From Campylobacter sp. (lineage in GTDB: Bacteria; Campylobacterota; Campylobacteria; Campylobacterales; Campylobacteraceae), in assembly GCA_022775765.1 (NCBI GenBank), contig JALFKC010000014.1, forward strand, positions 1 through 60,497: a stretch of DNA of 60,497 nucleotides, in the 5' to 3' direction. Position numbers and translations under genes: made by a program. Positions 48,754 through 58,402 of the stretch are shown piece after piece (the first letter of the stretch is position 1; each line of letters starts with the position of its first letter). Below the pieces are notes generated by a model. It saw only the letters and a program-made list of their open reading frames with translations, was not told the origin of the DNA and did no database searches.

Positions 48754-49107
48754 GTGAAAAAGTCTGATTTGGAAACTATCAAAAAATCTCTTTTAGAAAG
48801 ACAGGAACAAATTTTAAAAAACATTAATGACTCATCAAATAGCATAAGTGAGCTTCAAAATACGCGTGGTAGTGATGAACTCGATCAAGCTAGTATAAAT
48901 ACTGATTCAAATTTAGAGTATTCTATCTCGTTTAAACAAAGAACTGAGTTAGCTAATATACAAAGAGCATTAGCCAAAATCCAAAATGGAACTTATGGAA
49001 TATGCGAAATGTGTGAAGAGGAGATAAGCCCAGCAAGACTCAAGGCAAATCCAAGTGCAAGACTTTGTATAACTTGCAAAGAGATATCTGAAAGGAAATT
49101 CAAATAA
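48754..49107 (+). CDS. dksA: DksA/TraR-type zinc-finger transcription factor
   Basis: Binds the RNA polymerase secondary channel and works in the stringent response. The 117-residue protein is a helical coiled coil with RGSDELDQAS at the tip and the C-terminal C4 zinc finger (YGICEMCEEEISPARLKANP and CITCKE). Starts with GTG behind AAAGGAAA. Slightly shorter than E. coli DksA. Confidence 0.93.
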   Translation: MKKSDLETIKKSLLERQEQILKNINDSSNSISELQNTRGSDELDQASINTDSNLEYSISFKQRTELANIQRALAKIQNGTYGICEMCEEEISPARLKANPSARLCITCKEISERKFK

Positions 49108-49119
49108 AAAGGTGCGACA

Positions 49120-50127
49120 ATGAAAATAAAACAGTTTATAATCTACTCTATAATCTATATAGGGGTTGTGGGAATTGTTGTTTTTGTGAAACAGAGTGGA
49201 AGTTATACGTTTGAGCTTTTTGGGCTAAATTTAACACTTCCTATTGCTGTTTGGTATATGCTTCCTGTGGCGATTTTGGTCATTTTGGCAGTTTTGCATA
49301 TGATGTATAATGGTATAGGATTTTATCTGGTAAAAAGAAATTTTAGAAGCGATGCGAATTTATACGATGATTTTGCCAAAGAGCTTATGCTAGGATTTGA
49401 TTCAAACAAAGAGTTTAAAACTGAGTTTTTTAGTGACCCAAAAGAGCTTACTAGATTTTTATCCCCGTGGGGCAGTTTTAACTATTCGCCAAAGCTTTCT
49501 AATCAAAATTTAAGCGAAGTTGTAGAGGTAGTAAAAAAGATAAAAAATGGCGAAGCTGTAGAGCTTAAAAAATACCGAGTTTCACCGGATTCTAAGATTT
49601 TTATTCAAAATGAAGAGAACAAGCTCAAAAGCGATAGCAAATATGCAGTCCAAATTTTAAAAGACAAAAAAGGGTTGTATTCTGAAAATTTAAGCAAACA
49701 AGCCTATTTGGTATTTTTGCAAAACGCTACATTTTTGGATATTAAGAAATTTAAACTCCCTGAAAACAAAGATGAGATCAAAATTTTGATAGATAGATAT
49801 ATTGGTGATGAGAGTTTTGAGATGTCAAAAGAGGATCTTTTCACACTACTTTTAAAAGGAGATTTCTCAAATTTAGAGTATGTAGAGTATGTGAAATTTT
49901 TCAAACAAAAAGACGCTAATCCGCAAAATTTAATTAGCTTTTTTGAGCGATTAAAAGCCCAAAGAGAGAGTGCAAATGAGGCGTATTTGTATCTTTTGTA
50001 TGAATTTGGAATGATTGATGAACTAAGAGAAGCACTAAATTACAGCGAAGACAAACTGGATAAATTTGAGATTTTGCTATTTTTAAAAGATAGTGGCAAA
50101 AATATCTCAGCTTCATATTTTTATTGA
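49120..50127 (+). CDS. Membrane protein with two N-terminal helices, unknown function
   Basis: A 335-residue protein with helices at about 5-24 and 42-65 followed by a 270-residue soluble, helix-rich and lysine-rich part, probably in the cytosol. No catalytic motif is seen. The same position, between dksA and dus, is kept in C. jejuni, so it is a conserved gene of the group. Overlaps dus by four bases. Confidence 0.85.
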   Translation: MKIKQFIIYSIIYIGVVGIVVFVKQSGSYTFELFGLNLTLPIAVWYMLPVAILVILAVLHMMYNGIGFYLVKRNFRSDANLYDDFAKELMLGFDSNKEFKTEFFSDPKELTRFLSPWGSFNYSPKLSNQNLSEVVEVVKKIKNGEAVELKKYRVSPDSKIFIQNEENKLKSDSKYAVQILKDKKGLYSENLSKQAYLVFLQNATFLDIKKFKLPENKDEIKILIDRYIGDESFEMSKEDLFTLLLKGDFSNLEYVEYVKFFKQKDANPQNLISFFERLKAQRESANEAYLYLLYEFGMIDELREALNYSEDKLDKFEILLFLKDSGKNISASYFY

Positions 50128-51044
50128 TGATAGATTTTAGCAAAAATCCGCTATTTTTAGCACCTTTGGCGGGATATTCAGACCTGCCGCTTAGAAGTGT
50201 GGTTAAAAAATTTGGCTGTGATGTTACAGTTAGCGAGATGATAAGTGCTAATGCTTTAGCATTTGGTGATAAAAAAACACAAGGTATGCTTCAAAAAAGC
50301 CCAGATGAAAGCCCATTCATCGTCCAAATTATGGGTAATGATGTAGAAGTAATCAAAAAAGCGGTTTTGATTATAAATGAGATGGATTGGGTTGATGGGA
50401 TTGATTTAAATTGTGGCTGTCCAGCCCCAAAGATAGTAAGGCAAAACTCAGGGTCAGCACTTTTAAAGGATCTAAATTTACTCTCAAAAATCATCGAAAT
50501 TATCAAAAAGACATCTACCAAACGCTACGCTAGCCTTAAAATGCGTCTTGGATTTGATAATAAAAACGCCATAAATGTGGTTGAGTGTTTAAATGATTTA
50601 GGGCTTGATTTTATCACAATTCACGGACGGACAAAAGCTGGTGGGTATAGTGCTAACGTGGATTATGACGCTATTGCTAGGTGTGCTGATTTAGCTAAAA
50701 TGCCAGTGGTTGCAAATGGGGATATTACTAGCCAAAATGCTAAAAGTGTGCTAAGCAAAACTGGAGCAAAAGCGTTGATGATAGGTAGGGCAAGTATCGG
50801 TAATCCGTGGGTTTTTTATGAGATAAAAACTGGCAAAAGCGTAGATGAAGAGACCAAAAAACGTATTATTTTGTGCCATTTTGATGAAAATATTAGGTAC
50901 TACGGCGAACACGGCGTGGTAATTTTTAGAAAACACTTGCATAAATATTCAAAAGGCTATGATTTGGCTAGTAGCTTTAGAGATGAGATCAACCACACAG
51001 ATGGCGTAGATGAGATGAGAGAAAAGATAGAAGAGTTTTTTTAA
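50124..51044 (+). CDS. dus: tRNA-dihydrouridine synthase
   Basis: A flavoenzyme reducing uridines in the tRNA D-loop. The 306-residue TIM barrel has APLAGYSDLPLR, the catalytic-Cys motif LNCGCPAPKIVRQNSGSALL-type (LNCGCPAP, NSGSALL), HGRTKAGGY and MIGRASIGNPW. The subclass (DusB-like) is not certain. It ends the accD operon. Confidence 0.95.
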   Translation: MMIDFSKNPLFLAPLAGYSDLPLRSVVKKFGCDVTVSEMISANALAFGDKKTQGMLQKSPDESPFIVQIMGNDVEVIKKAVLIINEMDWVDGIDLNCGCPAPKIVRQNSGSALLKDLNLLSKIIEIIKKTSTKRYASLKMRLGFDNKNAINVVECLNDLGLDFITIHGRTKAGGYSANVDYDAIARCADLAKMPVVANGDITSQNAKSVLSKTGAKALMIGRASIGNPWVFYEIKTGKSVDEETKKRIILCHFDENIRYYGEHGVVIFRKHLHKYSKGYDLASSFRDEINHTDGVDEMREKIEEFF

Positions 51045-52099
51045 GTTATTAATATCATATATAATTTAGATTTATTTTAGTAATTAAATTCTAAATCTAA
51101 CTTCAAGTAGATATTTTTATAGAATACAAAATGTTATATGAGTAATATTAAACCTAATAAATTGTAATTTTATGTAAAATTGAAAATTTTACTTTTTAGT
51201 ATTTAAGTTTTATAACCAAGATTATTGTCTTAAATATAAATTATTAGCATTTTACTCTAAATTTTTTAATTTATTTATATTCGCTAATTTTATACCATAA
51301 ATTGCTAGATATAAATTAGCACAAATTCTATTTTTATATGTTAGAAGCAAGAAACAGCGGATTTTTAAATATGATATAAAATTTAAGCAATATAAAACTT
51401 TTGAAATGGTAATTATATAATGAATCGTCATCAATATAATATTTTATTTTTTGTTAGTCTGATAAAATTTGTTTTTTAGTGGTTTTATAGTAAATTATTA
51501 TTTGATTACATAATGACGATTTTGCTTTAAAACCATTTGATATATGCTTGATTGGTTTTTAAATTTTTCTTGCTTAGAGTTTAAAATAAAACAAAAAAGA
51601 GTAAATTTTAAGAGCTAATTTAAAAAATTAAATTGCTAATAGTGTGAAAAGATATTAAATTATCAACGAGTTTTTTAATAGTGAGATTTTTTACAAACAA
51701 CTAGTGGTAAAAAATGTTTAGAGCTTATCATTATTAACTATATTGATGATAGCTTAGTATATTTTAGATTTAAAAAGCATTTTAGAGTAGGATGCTTAAA
51801 TTTGCTTTGGTATTTTTAAAGTATTAAAAAGTAATTTTATATTTAACGAACTTTGGTCAAAGTGCTATGACATTAAAATTCCTTAAGTAAAACTGAGGTT
51901 GAACTTATATTTTTAAATTAATTAAAGAAATTAATATAGTATTATAATCCACTAAGCCATAATTTTTAATTTCTCTAAAATTTTCCAAAATATTTAAAAA
52001 GGCTAAGTTAATTTTAAAATTAAGTATTTTTAAGAAAATTATAGCTTTTATGAGTATAAAACTACAAAATTCTCTCAAATTTAAAATATAATATAAACT
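51045..52099. other. 1.05-kb gene-free, very AT-rich region
   Basis: No ORF here gives a recognisable protein on either strand; the longest is 60 codons (51252-51434, minus) and reads as low-complexity sequence. Two imperfect or short inverted repeats are visible: GCTAATTTTATA with TATAAATTAGC (51283-51320) and AATCGTCAT with ATGACGATT (51423-51521). A TATAAT near 51942 could be a promoter for an unseen short RNA. It is the longest gap of the window and could be erased genes or a real regulatory area. Confidence 0.6.
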
Positions 52100-52636
52100 T
52101 TAAATCCCAAACTCATACAGATGTCCAAAACCAAGCTTAACCAAAGCCCCATGCACAATTAATGCTAAAAGTCCAGCAAACCCTCCAGCCAAAACATCAT
52201 CAAGCATAACCCCAAGCCCACCTTTGACATCTCTATCGACCTTGCCGATGATTGATGGTTTGAGTATATCAAATCCTCTAAAAAATATCACACAAAGCAA
52301 GATGTTAAGGTATGAAAAGCTTAACTCCCCACCAGTTCCAAAAAGATCAATCCCTCTACTAGCCCCAGCTATCGCCATTGCAAGCCAAACTCCCACAACT
52401 TCATCAATTACAATAAATGAGTTGTCGTGTTCGCCACTAATGCTTTCAAGTTTATTGACTAAATTTATCCCTATCAAAAAAAATAGAATTGAGAGCAAAA
52501 ATAGCGTCTCGGCAGTTAAAAACTTAAGCACCACAAGACCCACTAAAGCCCCTGCGATACTCCCCCAAGTTCCCGGTGCCTTTGGCATTAATCCGGTGTA
52601 AAAAAATGTCAAAATTAGTTTTTCAGTTTTATTCAT
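52100..52636 (-). CDS. pgpA: Phosphatidylglycerophosphatase A
   Basis: Removes phosphate from phosphatidylglycerol phosphate in the inner membrane. The 178-residue protein has the N-terminal PKAPGTWGS, the acidic IDEVVGVW and FDILKPSIIGKVDRDVKGGL-type (FDILKP, VKGGLGVMLDDVLAG), and several membrane helices. It follows the ATP-sulfurylase-like gene after eight bases. Confidence 0.93.
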   Translation of the reverse strand: MNKTEKLILTFFYTGLMPKAPGTWGSIAGALVGLVVLKFLTAETLFLLSILFFLIGINLVNKLESISGEHDNSFIVIDEVVGVWLAMAIAGASRGIDLFGTGGELSFSYLNILLCVIFFRGFDILKPSIIGKVDRDVKGGLGVMLDDVLAGGFAGLLALIVHGALVKLGFGHLYEFGI

Positions 52637-52644
52637 AAATATCC

Positions 52645-53814
52645 TTAAGTAAGCGAGCTAGTTTGATACAAACTCATTAGCCCCTCATAAAATTCTCTAT
52701 TACTATGGTGTTCCAAAATCCCTTTGTTTGGAAACAAATCATTGCAAATTTCTTGTAAATTCTCAAACCTTTGTGTGTGCAAAGTTGATAAAATCAGGCT
52801 TGAAATCTCTTTTCTCATCAGTATGGCTGGTGGCATTATACCAGCGTTTAAAAGTGCTCTAAGGGTTTTGGTGTGATATTTGATATGGTGGTGAGAGCCG
52901 TGTGGGCAGGTTTTAGTGCTTACTATTGTCCTGCAGCGGTTGCAATACACATACTCAGCCATCACCAAAATTTCAATATCAAGCTCTTTTTTATAGTGAT
53001 CTAATAGTGTGTGATATTGATTATTGTCAAAATACATTCCTAAATTTCCATGATTTTGTCCGATGACAAATTTAGTCGCACCGAAATTTTTAGCAACAAT
53101 GCACTCAAGCTGTGGAAATTTATGGCTTGTAAATATATATGAATTTTCTATAGGAACTATTATTAACTTATTTCTAGGCAAAAATTTATTCGCAAAATAC
53201 TCTAGGCATTTTTTTCTAAGCTCAAAACTAAGAGTGTTTTTATAAGCGTTTTCTATGAGAAAAATCATTATCATATCAGCCTTATCAATCGTCATCCTAA
53301 TAAGCCTTTCATGGACTCTATGAAGCGGGTCAAGGCTCATCATTAAAGCGGTTATTTTTTTGACATTTAGCTCTTTTTTGATTTTTTGAATATGGTTTTT
53401 TATAGGAGCAATTTCATCTTTGAAAAGTTTAAATTCCCCACTAATCGCTATTTTGCCAAGTTTTTTGTCATCTTGCTCAAAGCTAAAAATAGAGCTATTT
53501 TGCCAACTTAAATCTATCTCAAAACTGCTATCAACTTTTAATTCACCAACCTTATCGTTATCTTTAATAAGGTCTAAAATTTCACCACTTTTAACCCCGC
53601 TAATACTTTTTATATTCTCTTTGCTAGCTGGGGCAAAAATAAATGGATATGGCATAGGTTCGTTTTGAAAATATCCTGTTTTTAACGCCTCTTCGATTTG
53701 GCTTTTGTCCATTAATTTAGTATATTTACCAAATGCGCCATTTTGAATTAAAGAAAGAATTTCAAAATCACCCTTATTTAAAAAGATAACTCTATTTTTT
53801 CTTGTAAATTCCAT
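52645..53814 (-). CDS. ATP-sulfurylase (sulfate adenylyltransferase)-like protein with altered active site
   Basis: A 389-residue protein with the overall ATP-sulfurylase plan: N-terminal PUA-like domain, nucleotide-binding domain, and the zinc-binding C-terminal part (CNRC 291-294, TKTCPH 301-305, then TKTLRALLNAG). The substrate motif QxRNPxHxxHE reads MSLDPLHRVHE (159-169): PLHRxHE is kept, but the Gln, Arg and Asn that hold sulfate are lost. GRDHAG reads GQNHGN (252-257). It may bind a nucleotide but use another acceptor. I start it at the ATG at 53814, which overlaps the regulator gene by 23 bases; the open frame upstream is inside that gene. Confidence 0.85.
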   Translation of the reverse strand: MEFTRKNRVIFLNKGDFEILSLIQNGAFGKYTKLMDKSQIEEALKTGYFQNEPMPYPFIFAPASKENIKSISGVKSGEILDLIKDNDKVGELKVDSSFEIDLSWQNSSIFSFEQDDKKLGKIAISGEFKLFKDEIAPIKNHIQKIKKELNVKKITALMMSLDPLHRVHERLIRMTIDKADMIMIFLIENAYKNTLSFELRKKCLEYFANKFLPRNKLIIVPIENSYIFTSHKFPQLECIVAKNFGATKFVIGQNHGNLGMYFDNNQYHTLLDHYKKELDIEILVMAEYVYCNRCRTIVSTKTCPHGSHHHIKYHTKTLRALLNAGIMPPAILMRKEISSLILSTLHTQRFENLQEICNDLFPNKGILEHHSNREFYEGLMSLYQTSSLT

Positions 53815-54691
53815 ATTTTTTCCTTTTTTCCCACAAAGATTTCCTTGACATTCCAAGTTTGCTTGCGATTTCGGTATCTGGGAGAACATTTTGGTGGATT
53901 TGAATAACTTGTTTGACATACTCATCTATGCTTAAAATTTCGCTATTTAGGCTAAAGCCTTTGGAAATTTTTGCTAATTCTAGTATGCGAAATTTACCAT
54001 TTTCACTTAAATTTGTCGTCGCAACGATTATTTTTTTGTCAAATGCATTTTCATAAATTTTATCTTTATCGCTTCCTTTGAGCTCTGCAATATTTGAGAG
54101 GTAATATACTTTTGTGCTATTTTCTTGCATAGTTTGCAAAAACTCTAAAACGCTAAATTCATCATTGATTCTAATAAAATCAAAACTAAGATCAAACTTC
54201 CAACACATTTGAAAGACATAGCTATCTGCATCGGCAATATTGATGGCTTTGATTAGCAGTGGAAACATAGGCTTAACAAATTCATATTTTTTATTACTAT
54301 CTATATCAAAATACTCTTTTATGTAATTTTTGTGGCTCTCATTTTGCGAAATTAGCTTTTTGTAGTTTTCAAAATGTTTGATTTTTCTAATGAGCTCTTC
54401 CATCATAAATGGCTTTTGCATATACTCGCTAGCCCCAGCTTTTATCGGATCAAGCACAGTGTCATTGCTAACGTACGAAACCATCAAAATGATAATTGAG
54501 TTTTTAAATTTATCAATTATTTTGTATAAAATATCGTGATTAATGCTAGTGCTAAGCAAAACTATATCAATATTGCTCTGTTTTAGGGCATCTTTTGGGG
54601 TAGAGATTTCACACTCATAGCCTAGTGCAATAAGCTTACTTGAGATGCTTTGGGCTAGATAAATTTCGCTTTCAATTATCAGTATATTCAT
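53792..54691 (-). CDS. cemR: Atypical orphan response regulator CemR (Cj1608/HP1021 type)
   Basis: About 299 residues: a receiver-like N-terminal domain, a middle domain, and a C-terminal Fis-like helix-turn-helix (DTEIASKLGMSRKSLWEKRK). The phosphoacceptor Asp is replaced by Ser47 in IDIVLLSTS, and the acidic pocket is ESE; the conserved Lys is kept in QKPF. The family (HP1021, CemR) acts without phosphorylation, binds the origin and controls energy metabolism. It has two cysteines (27 and one in FQMCW). The ATG at 54691 overlaps the ispDF stop as ATGA. Confidence 0.9.
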   Translation of the reverse strand: MNILIIESEIYLAQSISSKLIALGYECEISTPKDALKQSNIDIVLLSTSINHDILYKIIDKFKNSIIILMVSYVSNDTVLDPIKAGASEYMQKPFMMEELIRKIKHFENYKKLISQNESHKNYIKEYFDIDSNKKYEFVKPMFPLLIKAINIADADSYVFQMCWKFDLSFDFIRINDEFSVLEFLQTMQENSTKVYYLSNIAELKGSDKDKIYENAFDKKIIVATTNLSENGKFRILELAKISKGFSLNSEILSIDEYVKQVIQIHQNVLPDTEIASKLGMSRKSLWEKRKKYGIYKKK

Positions 54692-55803
54692 AGTTTTTTC
54701 CAATCAAAATATCCTAAAGTTACGCTTGCTATGCACGCAATGCCTTCACTCCTGCCTGTAAATCCAAGCTTTTCGGTGGTGGTGGCTTTAATATTTACAA
54801 ATTTAGTCCCCAAAATCTCACTTATCACTTCTCTCATTTTATCTTTGTATTCGCTAAGTTTAGGTCTTTGAGCGATGATGGTAATATCAGCGTTTTTGAT
54901 GATAAATCCATATGAGTTAATCCGTTTTACAATCTCTTTGAGTAAAATTTTAGAATCGATATTTTTGTAGCGTTCATCATTATCTGGGAAAAGCTCACCT
55001 ATATCTCCAAGCATACTAGCCCCACAAATCGCGTCAATTAACGCGTGAATACCAGCGTCTCCATCGCTATGAGCGATTAGGGCGTATTCACAGAGGATTT
55101 TAACTCCACAAAGCGTGATATACTCACCACTTCTAAGGGCGTGAACATCAAAGCCATTGCCGACTAAAATATCGCTTGAAGCACTTTGAAAATCAAAAAA
55201 CTTAAGATCTTCTATTTTGGTGATTTTTTTCATATCATCTTTAATCTCTACAAACTTAAGCTTTCCACCAACTGATTTGATAGCAGAGCTATCATCAGTG
55301 AAAATCTCATCTTTTAAAAGTGCGGCTTTAAGCAGACTGACGCGAGAAATTTGTGGGGTTTGGATGAGTTTGATTTCGTTTCTATCCACCAAACTTTCAC
55401 CCAAATACGCAGTGTCACTAATGCTAGTATATGGGCTAATACAGTCACAATCGGTTAAATTCTCAAAGAGTTTGTTTATATTTTCCTTGCTAACTTTTGC
55501 CCTAGCTGCGTCGCTAACCATTACAAACTCGCTATCAACCATATCAAGGGCGTTTTTAAGTGAAATTTGCCTTAAATTACCCCCTTTTACGTATTTGAAA
55601 TTTGGGGCTATCTTTTGCATATAAGAGATATCGCTATCTTTGGCAACAATTATGATCTCTTTAAATTTATAAATCTTTTCAAATTCTTTAGCCACAAAAA
55701 GCCAAAGTGGCAACTCGCCAAACCTTAACCACTGTTTTTTAATAGGTGCTTTAAATCTAGTTGCGTCTCCAGCGCAGAGTAAAACTAATGATAAATCATG
55801 CAA
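54688..55803 (-). CDS. ispDF: Bifunctional IspD/IspF enzyme
   Basis: Two steps of the MEP isoprenoid pathway in one 371-residue chain. Residues 1 to about 205 are the cytidylyltransferase (LLCAGDATRFKAPIKKQWLR, SDAARAKV), and from about 212 the cyclodiphosphate synthase (GFDVHAL, HSDGDAGIHALIDAICGASM-type, AQRPKLSEY, TTEKLGFTGRSEGIAC-type). Fusion of the two is normal for epsilonproteobacteria. First gene of the ispDF-cemR-sat-like-pgpA run. Confidence 0.95.
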   Translation of the reverse strand: MHDLSLVLLCAGDATRFKAPIKKQWLRFGELPLWLFVAKEFEKIYKFKEIIIVAKDSDISYMQKIAPNFKYVKGGNLRQISLKNALDMVDSEFVMVSDAARAKVSKENINKLFENLTDCDCISPYTSISDTAYLGESLVDRNEIKLIQTPQISRVSLLKAALLKDEIFTDDSSAIKSVGGKLKFVEIKDDMKKITKIEDLKFFDFQSASSDILVGNGFDVHALRSGEYITLCGVKILCEYALIAHSDGDAGIHALIDAICGASMLGDIGELFPDNDERYKNIDSKILLKEIVKRINSYGFIIKNADITIIAQRPKLSEYKDKMREVISEILGTKFVNIKATTTEKLGFTGRSEGIACIASVTLGYFDWKKL

Positions 55804-55834
55804 AATTTGTCCTTGTTTAAAAAAGTGTTACTAT

Positions 55835-55857
55835 ATTATACATTTTTTTAGTATAAT
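55835..55857. promoter_or_regulatory. Divergent promoters of ispDF and thiC
   Basis: On the minus strand TATAAT at 55840-55835 lies 32 bases before the ispDF ATG. On the plus strand TATAAT occurs at 55852-55857 and again at 55901-55906, upstream of thiC. Which one serves thiC cannot be told by eye. Confidence 0.5.
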
Positions 55858-55971
55858 CCCAACTAAAAATGTAAAATTTTATGAAAATATTAAAAATTCG
55901 TATAATTTAGTTACAATTTTAGACATTAAAACTATGAAATTTTATTCATAAATTTAAACTAAAGGTAAAAT

Positions 55972-57303
55972 TTGGAGAATTTAGAGACAAAAAAGAGCGA
56001 TTTTGAGAGCAAAACTCAGCTCTGCTATGCTAAACAAGGCGTCATTACTAAAGAGATGAAAGCAGTCGCTAGTGCTGAAAATTTAAGTGAAAATTTAATA
56101 TTAGATGAAATTTTAAAAGCAAGGCTAATAATTCCAGCAAATATTAATCACACAAATCTCGTTCCGATGGGAATTGGTAGAGTCCTAAAGTGTAAAATCA
56201 ATGCAAATATCGGCTCATCAAGCCTAAGTAGTTGTGAAGATGAAGAGGTGGCAAAATTAAAAGCTTCAGTTAAGTTTGGTGCTGATACGGTGATGGATTT
56301 AAGCACTGATGGGGATTTGGATAAGATACGAAGCAAGATTATAGCAAACTCAAGCGTTCCAATCGGCACTGTCCCACTCTATGAGATGGTGAGTGTAATC
56401 AAAGATATCAAAAAACTAACACCAAAATTCATCCTTGAAATTTTAGAAAAACAGGCCATTCAAGGGGTTGACTACTTTACAATCCACGCTGGATTAAAAA
56501 GAGATTTTTTGGATTTCATAAAAAATAGAAAAATGGGGATAGTTAGCCGTGGTGGAAGTTTGATTGTAAGCTATATGAGTAAAACTGGCAAAGAAAATCC
56601 ATTCTTTGAAATTTATGATGAAATTTTAGAAATTTGCAGGCGTTATGATGTTAGCCTTTCGCTCGGCGATGGATTAAGGCCTGGATGTCTATACGACGCA
56701 ACTGACAAGGCTCAGCTAAGCGAGCTTGAAACTCTTGGTGTTCTAGCTAAAAGAGGTTATGAAAAAGATGTGCAAGTTATGATAGAAGGTCCAGGTCATG
56801 TGCCTTTTGATGAGATTGAACTAAATATGAAATTAGAACAAAAGCTCTGTAGTGACGCACCATTTTATGTCCTAGGACCTTTACCAACTGATATAGGAGC
56901 AGGATACGATCATATTACAAGTGCTATCGGTGGGGCGATGGCGGCGTTTTGTGGGGCAAGTATGCTATGCTATGTCACAAGAAAAGAGCACCTTGGACTT
57001 CCAAACTTAGAAGATGTCAAAGAGGGCATTATAGCTCACAAAATCGCAGCTCACATAGCTGATATCGCTCTTAAAAAAAGTGGTGCGATACAAAAAGACC
57101 ACGAGATGAGCGAGGCAAGATACGCATTTGACTGGGAAAAGCAGTTTAATCTAAGCTTTGACCCCTCTCACGCCAAAGCTCTTTGGAGTGAGAGTTTGCC
57201 AAAAAATGCGAGCCAAAATCAGCACTTTTGTTCAATGTGCGGACCAAAATTTTGTGCGTATAAAATAAGCAAAGATATTATGAAAGGAGAAAAAGATGAA
57301 TGA
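55972..57303 (+). CDS. thiC: Phosphomethylpyrimidine synthase ThiC
   Basis: A radical-SAM enzyme converting aminoimidazole ribotide to HMP-phosphate for thiamine. The 443-residue protein has the central [10 protein letters not shown] and GDGLRPG, and the C-terminal cluster motif C420-x2-C423-x4-C428 ([12 protein letters not shown]). It is the short form, without the N-terminal domain of E. coli ThiC. Starts with TTG behind AAAGG. No TPP riboswitch is visible upstream. mrp overlaps its end by eight bases. Confidence 0.95.
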   Translation: MENLETKKSDFESKTQLCYAKQGVITKEMKAVASAENLSENLILDEILKARLIIPANINHTNLVPMGIGRVLKCKINANIGSSSLSSCEDEEVAKLKASVKFGADTVMDLSTDGDLDKIRSKIIANSSVPIGTVPLYEMVSVIKDIKKLTPKFILEILEKQAIQGVDYFTIHAGLKRDFLDFIKNRKMGIVSRGGSLIVSYMSKTGKENPFFEIYDEILEICRRYDVSLSLGDGLRPGCLYDATDKAQLSELETLGVLAKRGYEKDVQVMIEGPGHVPFDEIELNMKLEQKLCSDAPFYVLGPLPTDIGAGYDHITSAIGGAMAAFCGASMLCYVTRKEHLGLPNLEDVKEGIIAHKIAAHIADIALKKSGAIQKDHEMSEARYAFDWEKQFNLSFDPSHAKALWSESLPKNASQNQHFCSMCGPKFCAYKISKDIMKGEKDE

Positions 57304-58390
57304 GAATGAAATTTTAGAAAAACTAAAAAGCGTTTTATATCCAGGCTTTAAAAAAAGCATAGTTGAGTTTGGCTTTGTCAAAAATGTCAAAGTTGATGGA
57401 GATAGTGTTACGATTGATATTGAGATAGTCTCAGCTAATCCTAATGTTGCAAATACTATAAAACAAGATATTATAAAAACTCTAGGTTTTAGTCCGGTTA
57501 TAAATATCAGCCAACCAAAGCCACCCACAGAGAAAAGCAACACTAGAAGTGGCAAAAATATCGCCCCACAAATTAAACACTTTGTGATGGTAAGTAGCGG
57601 AAAAGGTGGCGTTGGCAAAAGCACCACAACGCTAAATTTAGCCATCTCTATGGCAAAGCTTGGCAAAAAGGTTGGAGTGTTAGATGCTGATATTTATGGA
57701 CCAAATATGCCTAGAATGCTAGGAGAAGAAAAAACTGCCCCAACAGTTGTAGGTAAAAAGCTTAAGCCGATATTAACTCACGGCGTTGAGATGATGAGTA
57801 TGGGGGTTTTGATTGAACCTGGTCAAGGATTGATGTGGCGTGGAGCGATGATAATGAAAGCGATCGAACAGCTTTTGGTGGATGTGCTTTGGAGTGATTT
57901 GGATGTGCTTTTTATAGATATGCCACCAGGAACAGGTGATGCACAAATCACTCTAGCTCAAAGCGTGCCAGTAACTGCTGGAATTTGTGTAACCACGCCA
58001 CAAACTGTGGCTCTTGATGATAGTGCAAGGGGACTTGATATGTTTGAAAAACTTCATATCCCAATCGCAGGAATTGTAGAGAATATGAGTGGATTTTTAT
58101 GCCCTGATAATGGCAAAGAGTATGATATCTTTGGCAAAGGCGGTGCCAAAAAATTAGCAGACGAGTATAAAACCAAAGTTTTGGCTGAAATTCCTATAGA
58201 AATAAGCGTCAGAGAGGGTGGCGATACAGGTAGGCCTATTAGCTTTTATGAGCCAAATAGCCTTAGTGCTAAACGCTATGAAGAGGCAGCTAGTGCTCTT
58301 TGGGGTGAGATAGAGAAAATTGACAAAGAAAACCTTGCTGATAATTCAGCTATTCAACCAGATACTAGTGGCAAAGCCCACTGTCATTGA
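57296..58390 (+). CDS. mrp: Fe-S cluster carrier Mrp/ApbC
   Basis: A 364-residue P-loop NTPase with N-terminal MIP18-like domain (about 1-75), deviant Walker [24 protein letters not shown] and the switch region [16 protein letters not shown]. It lacks a CxxC near the C-terminus beyond FLCPD but ends in a short CH-containing tail. The neighbour ThiC is a likely client, as it needs a 4Fe-4S cluster. Confidence 0.93.
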   Translation: MNENEILEKLKSVLYPGFKKSIVEFGFVKNVKVDGDSVTIDIEIVSANPNVANTIKQDIIKTLGFSPVINISQPKPPTEKSNTRSGKNIAPQIKHFVMVSSGKGGVGKSTTTLNLAISMAKLGKKVGVLDADIYGPNMPRMLGEEKTAPTVVGKKLKPILTHGVEMMSMGVLIEPGQGLMWRGAMIMKAIEQLLVDVLWSDLDVLFIDMPPGTGDAQITLAQSVPVTAGICVTTPQTVALDDSARGLDMFEKLHIPIAGIVENMSGFLCPDNGKEYDIFGKGGAKKLADEYKTKVLAEIPIEISVREGGDTGRPISFYEPNSLSAKRYEEAASALWGEIEKIDKENLADNSAIQPDTSGKAHCH

Positions 58391-58402
58391 TAAAGGAACT
58401 AA

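Noticed and set aside
51252-51434. 60-codon minus-strand ORF in the long gap
   Set aside because: Low-complexity AT-rich translation, no ribosome-binding site and no similarity I recognise.
51423-51521. Small transposable element (MITE) bounded by 9-bp inverted repeats
   Set aside because: No target-site duplication is visible and a 9-bp repeat can occur by chance in AT-rich sequence; kept only as a remark in the gap finding.
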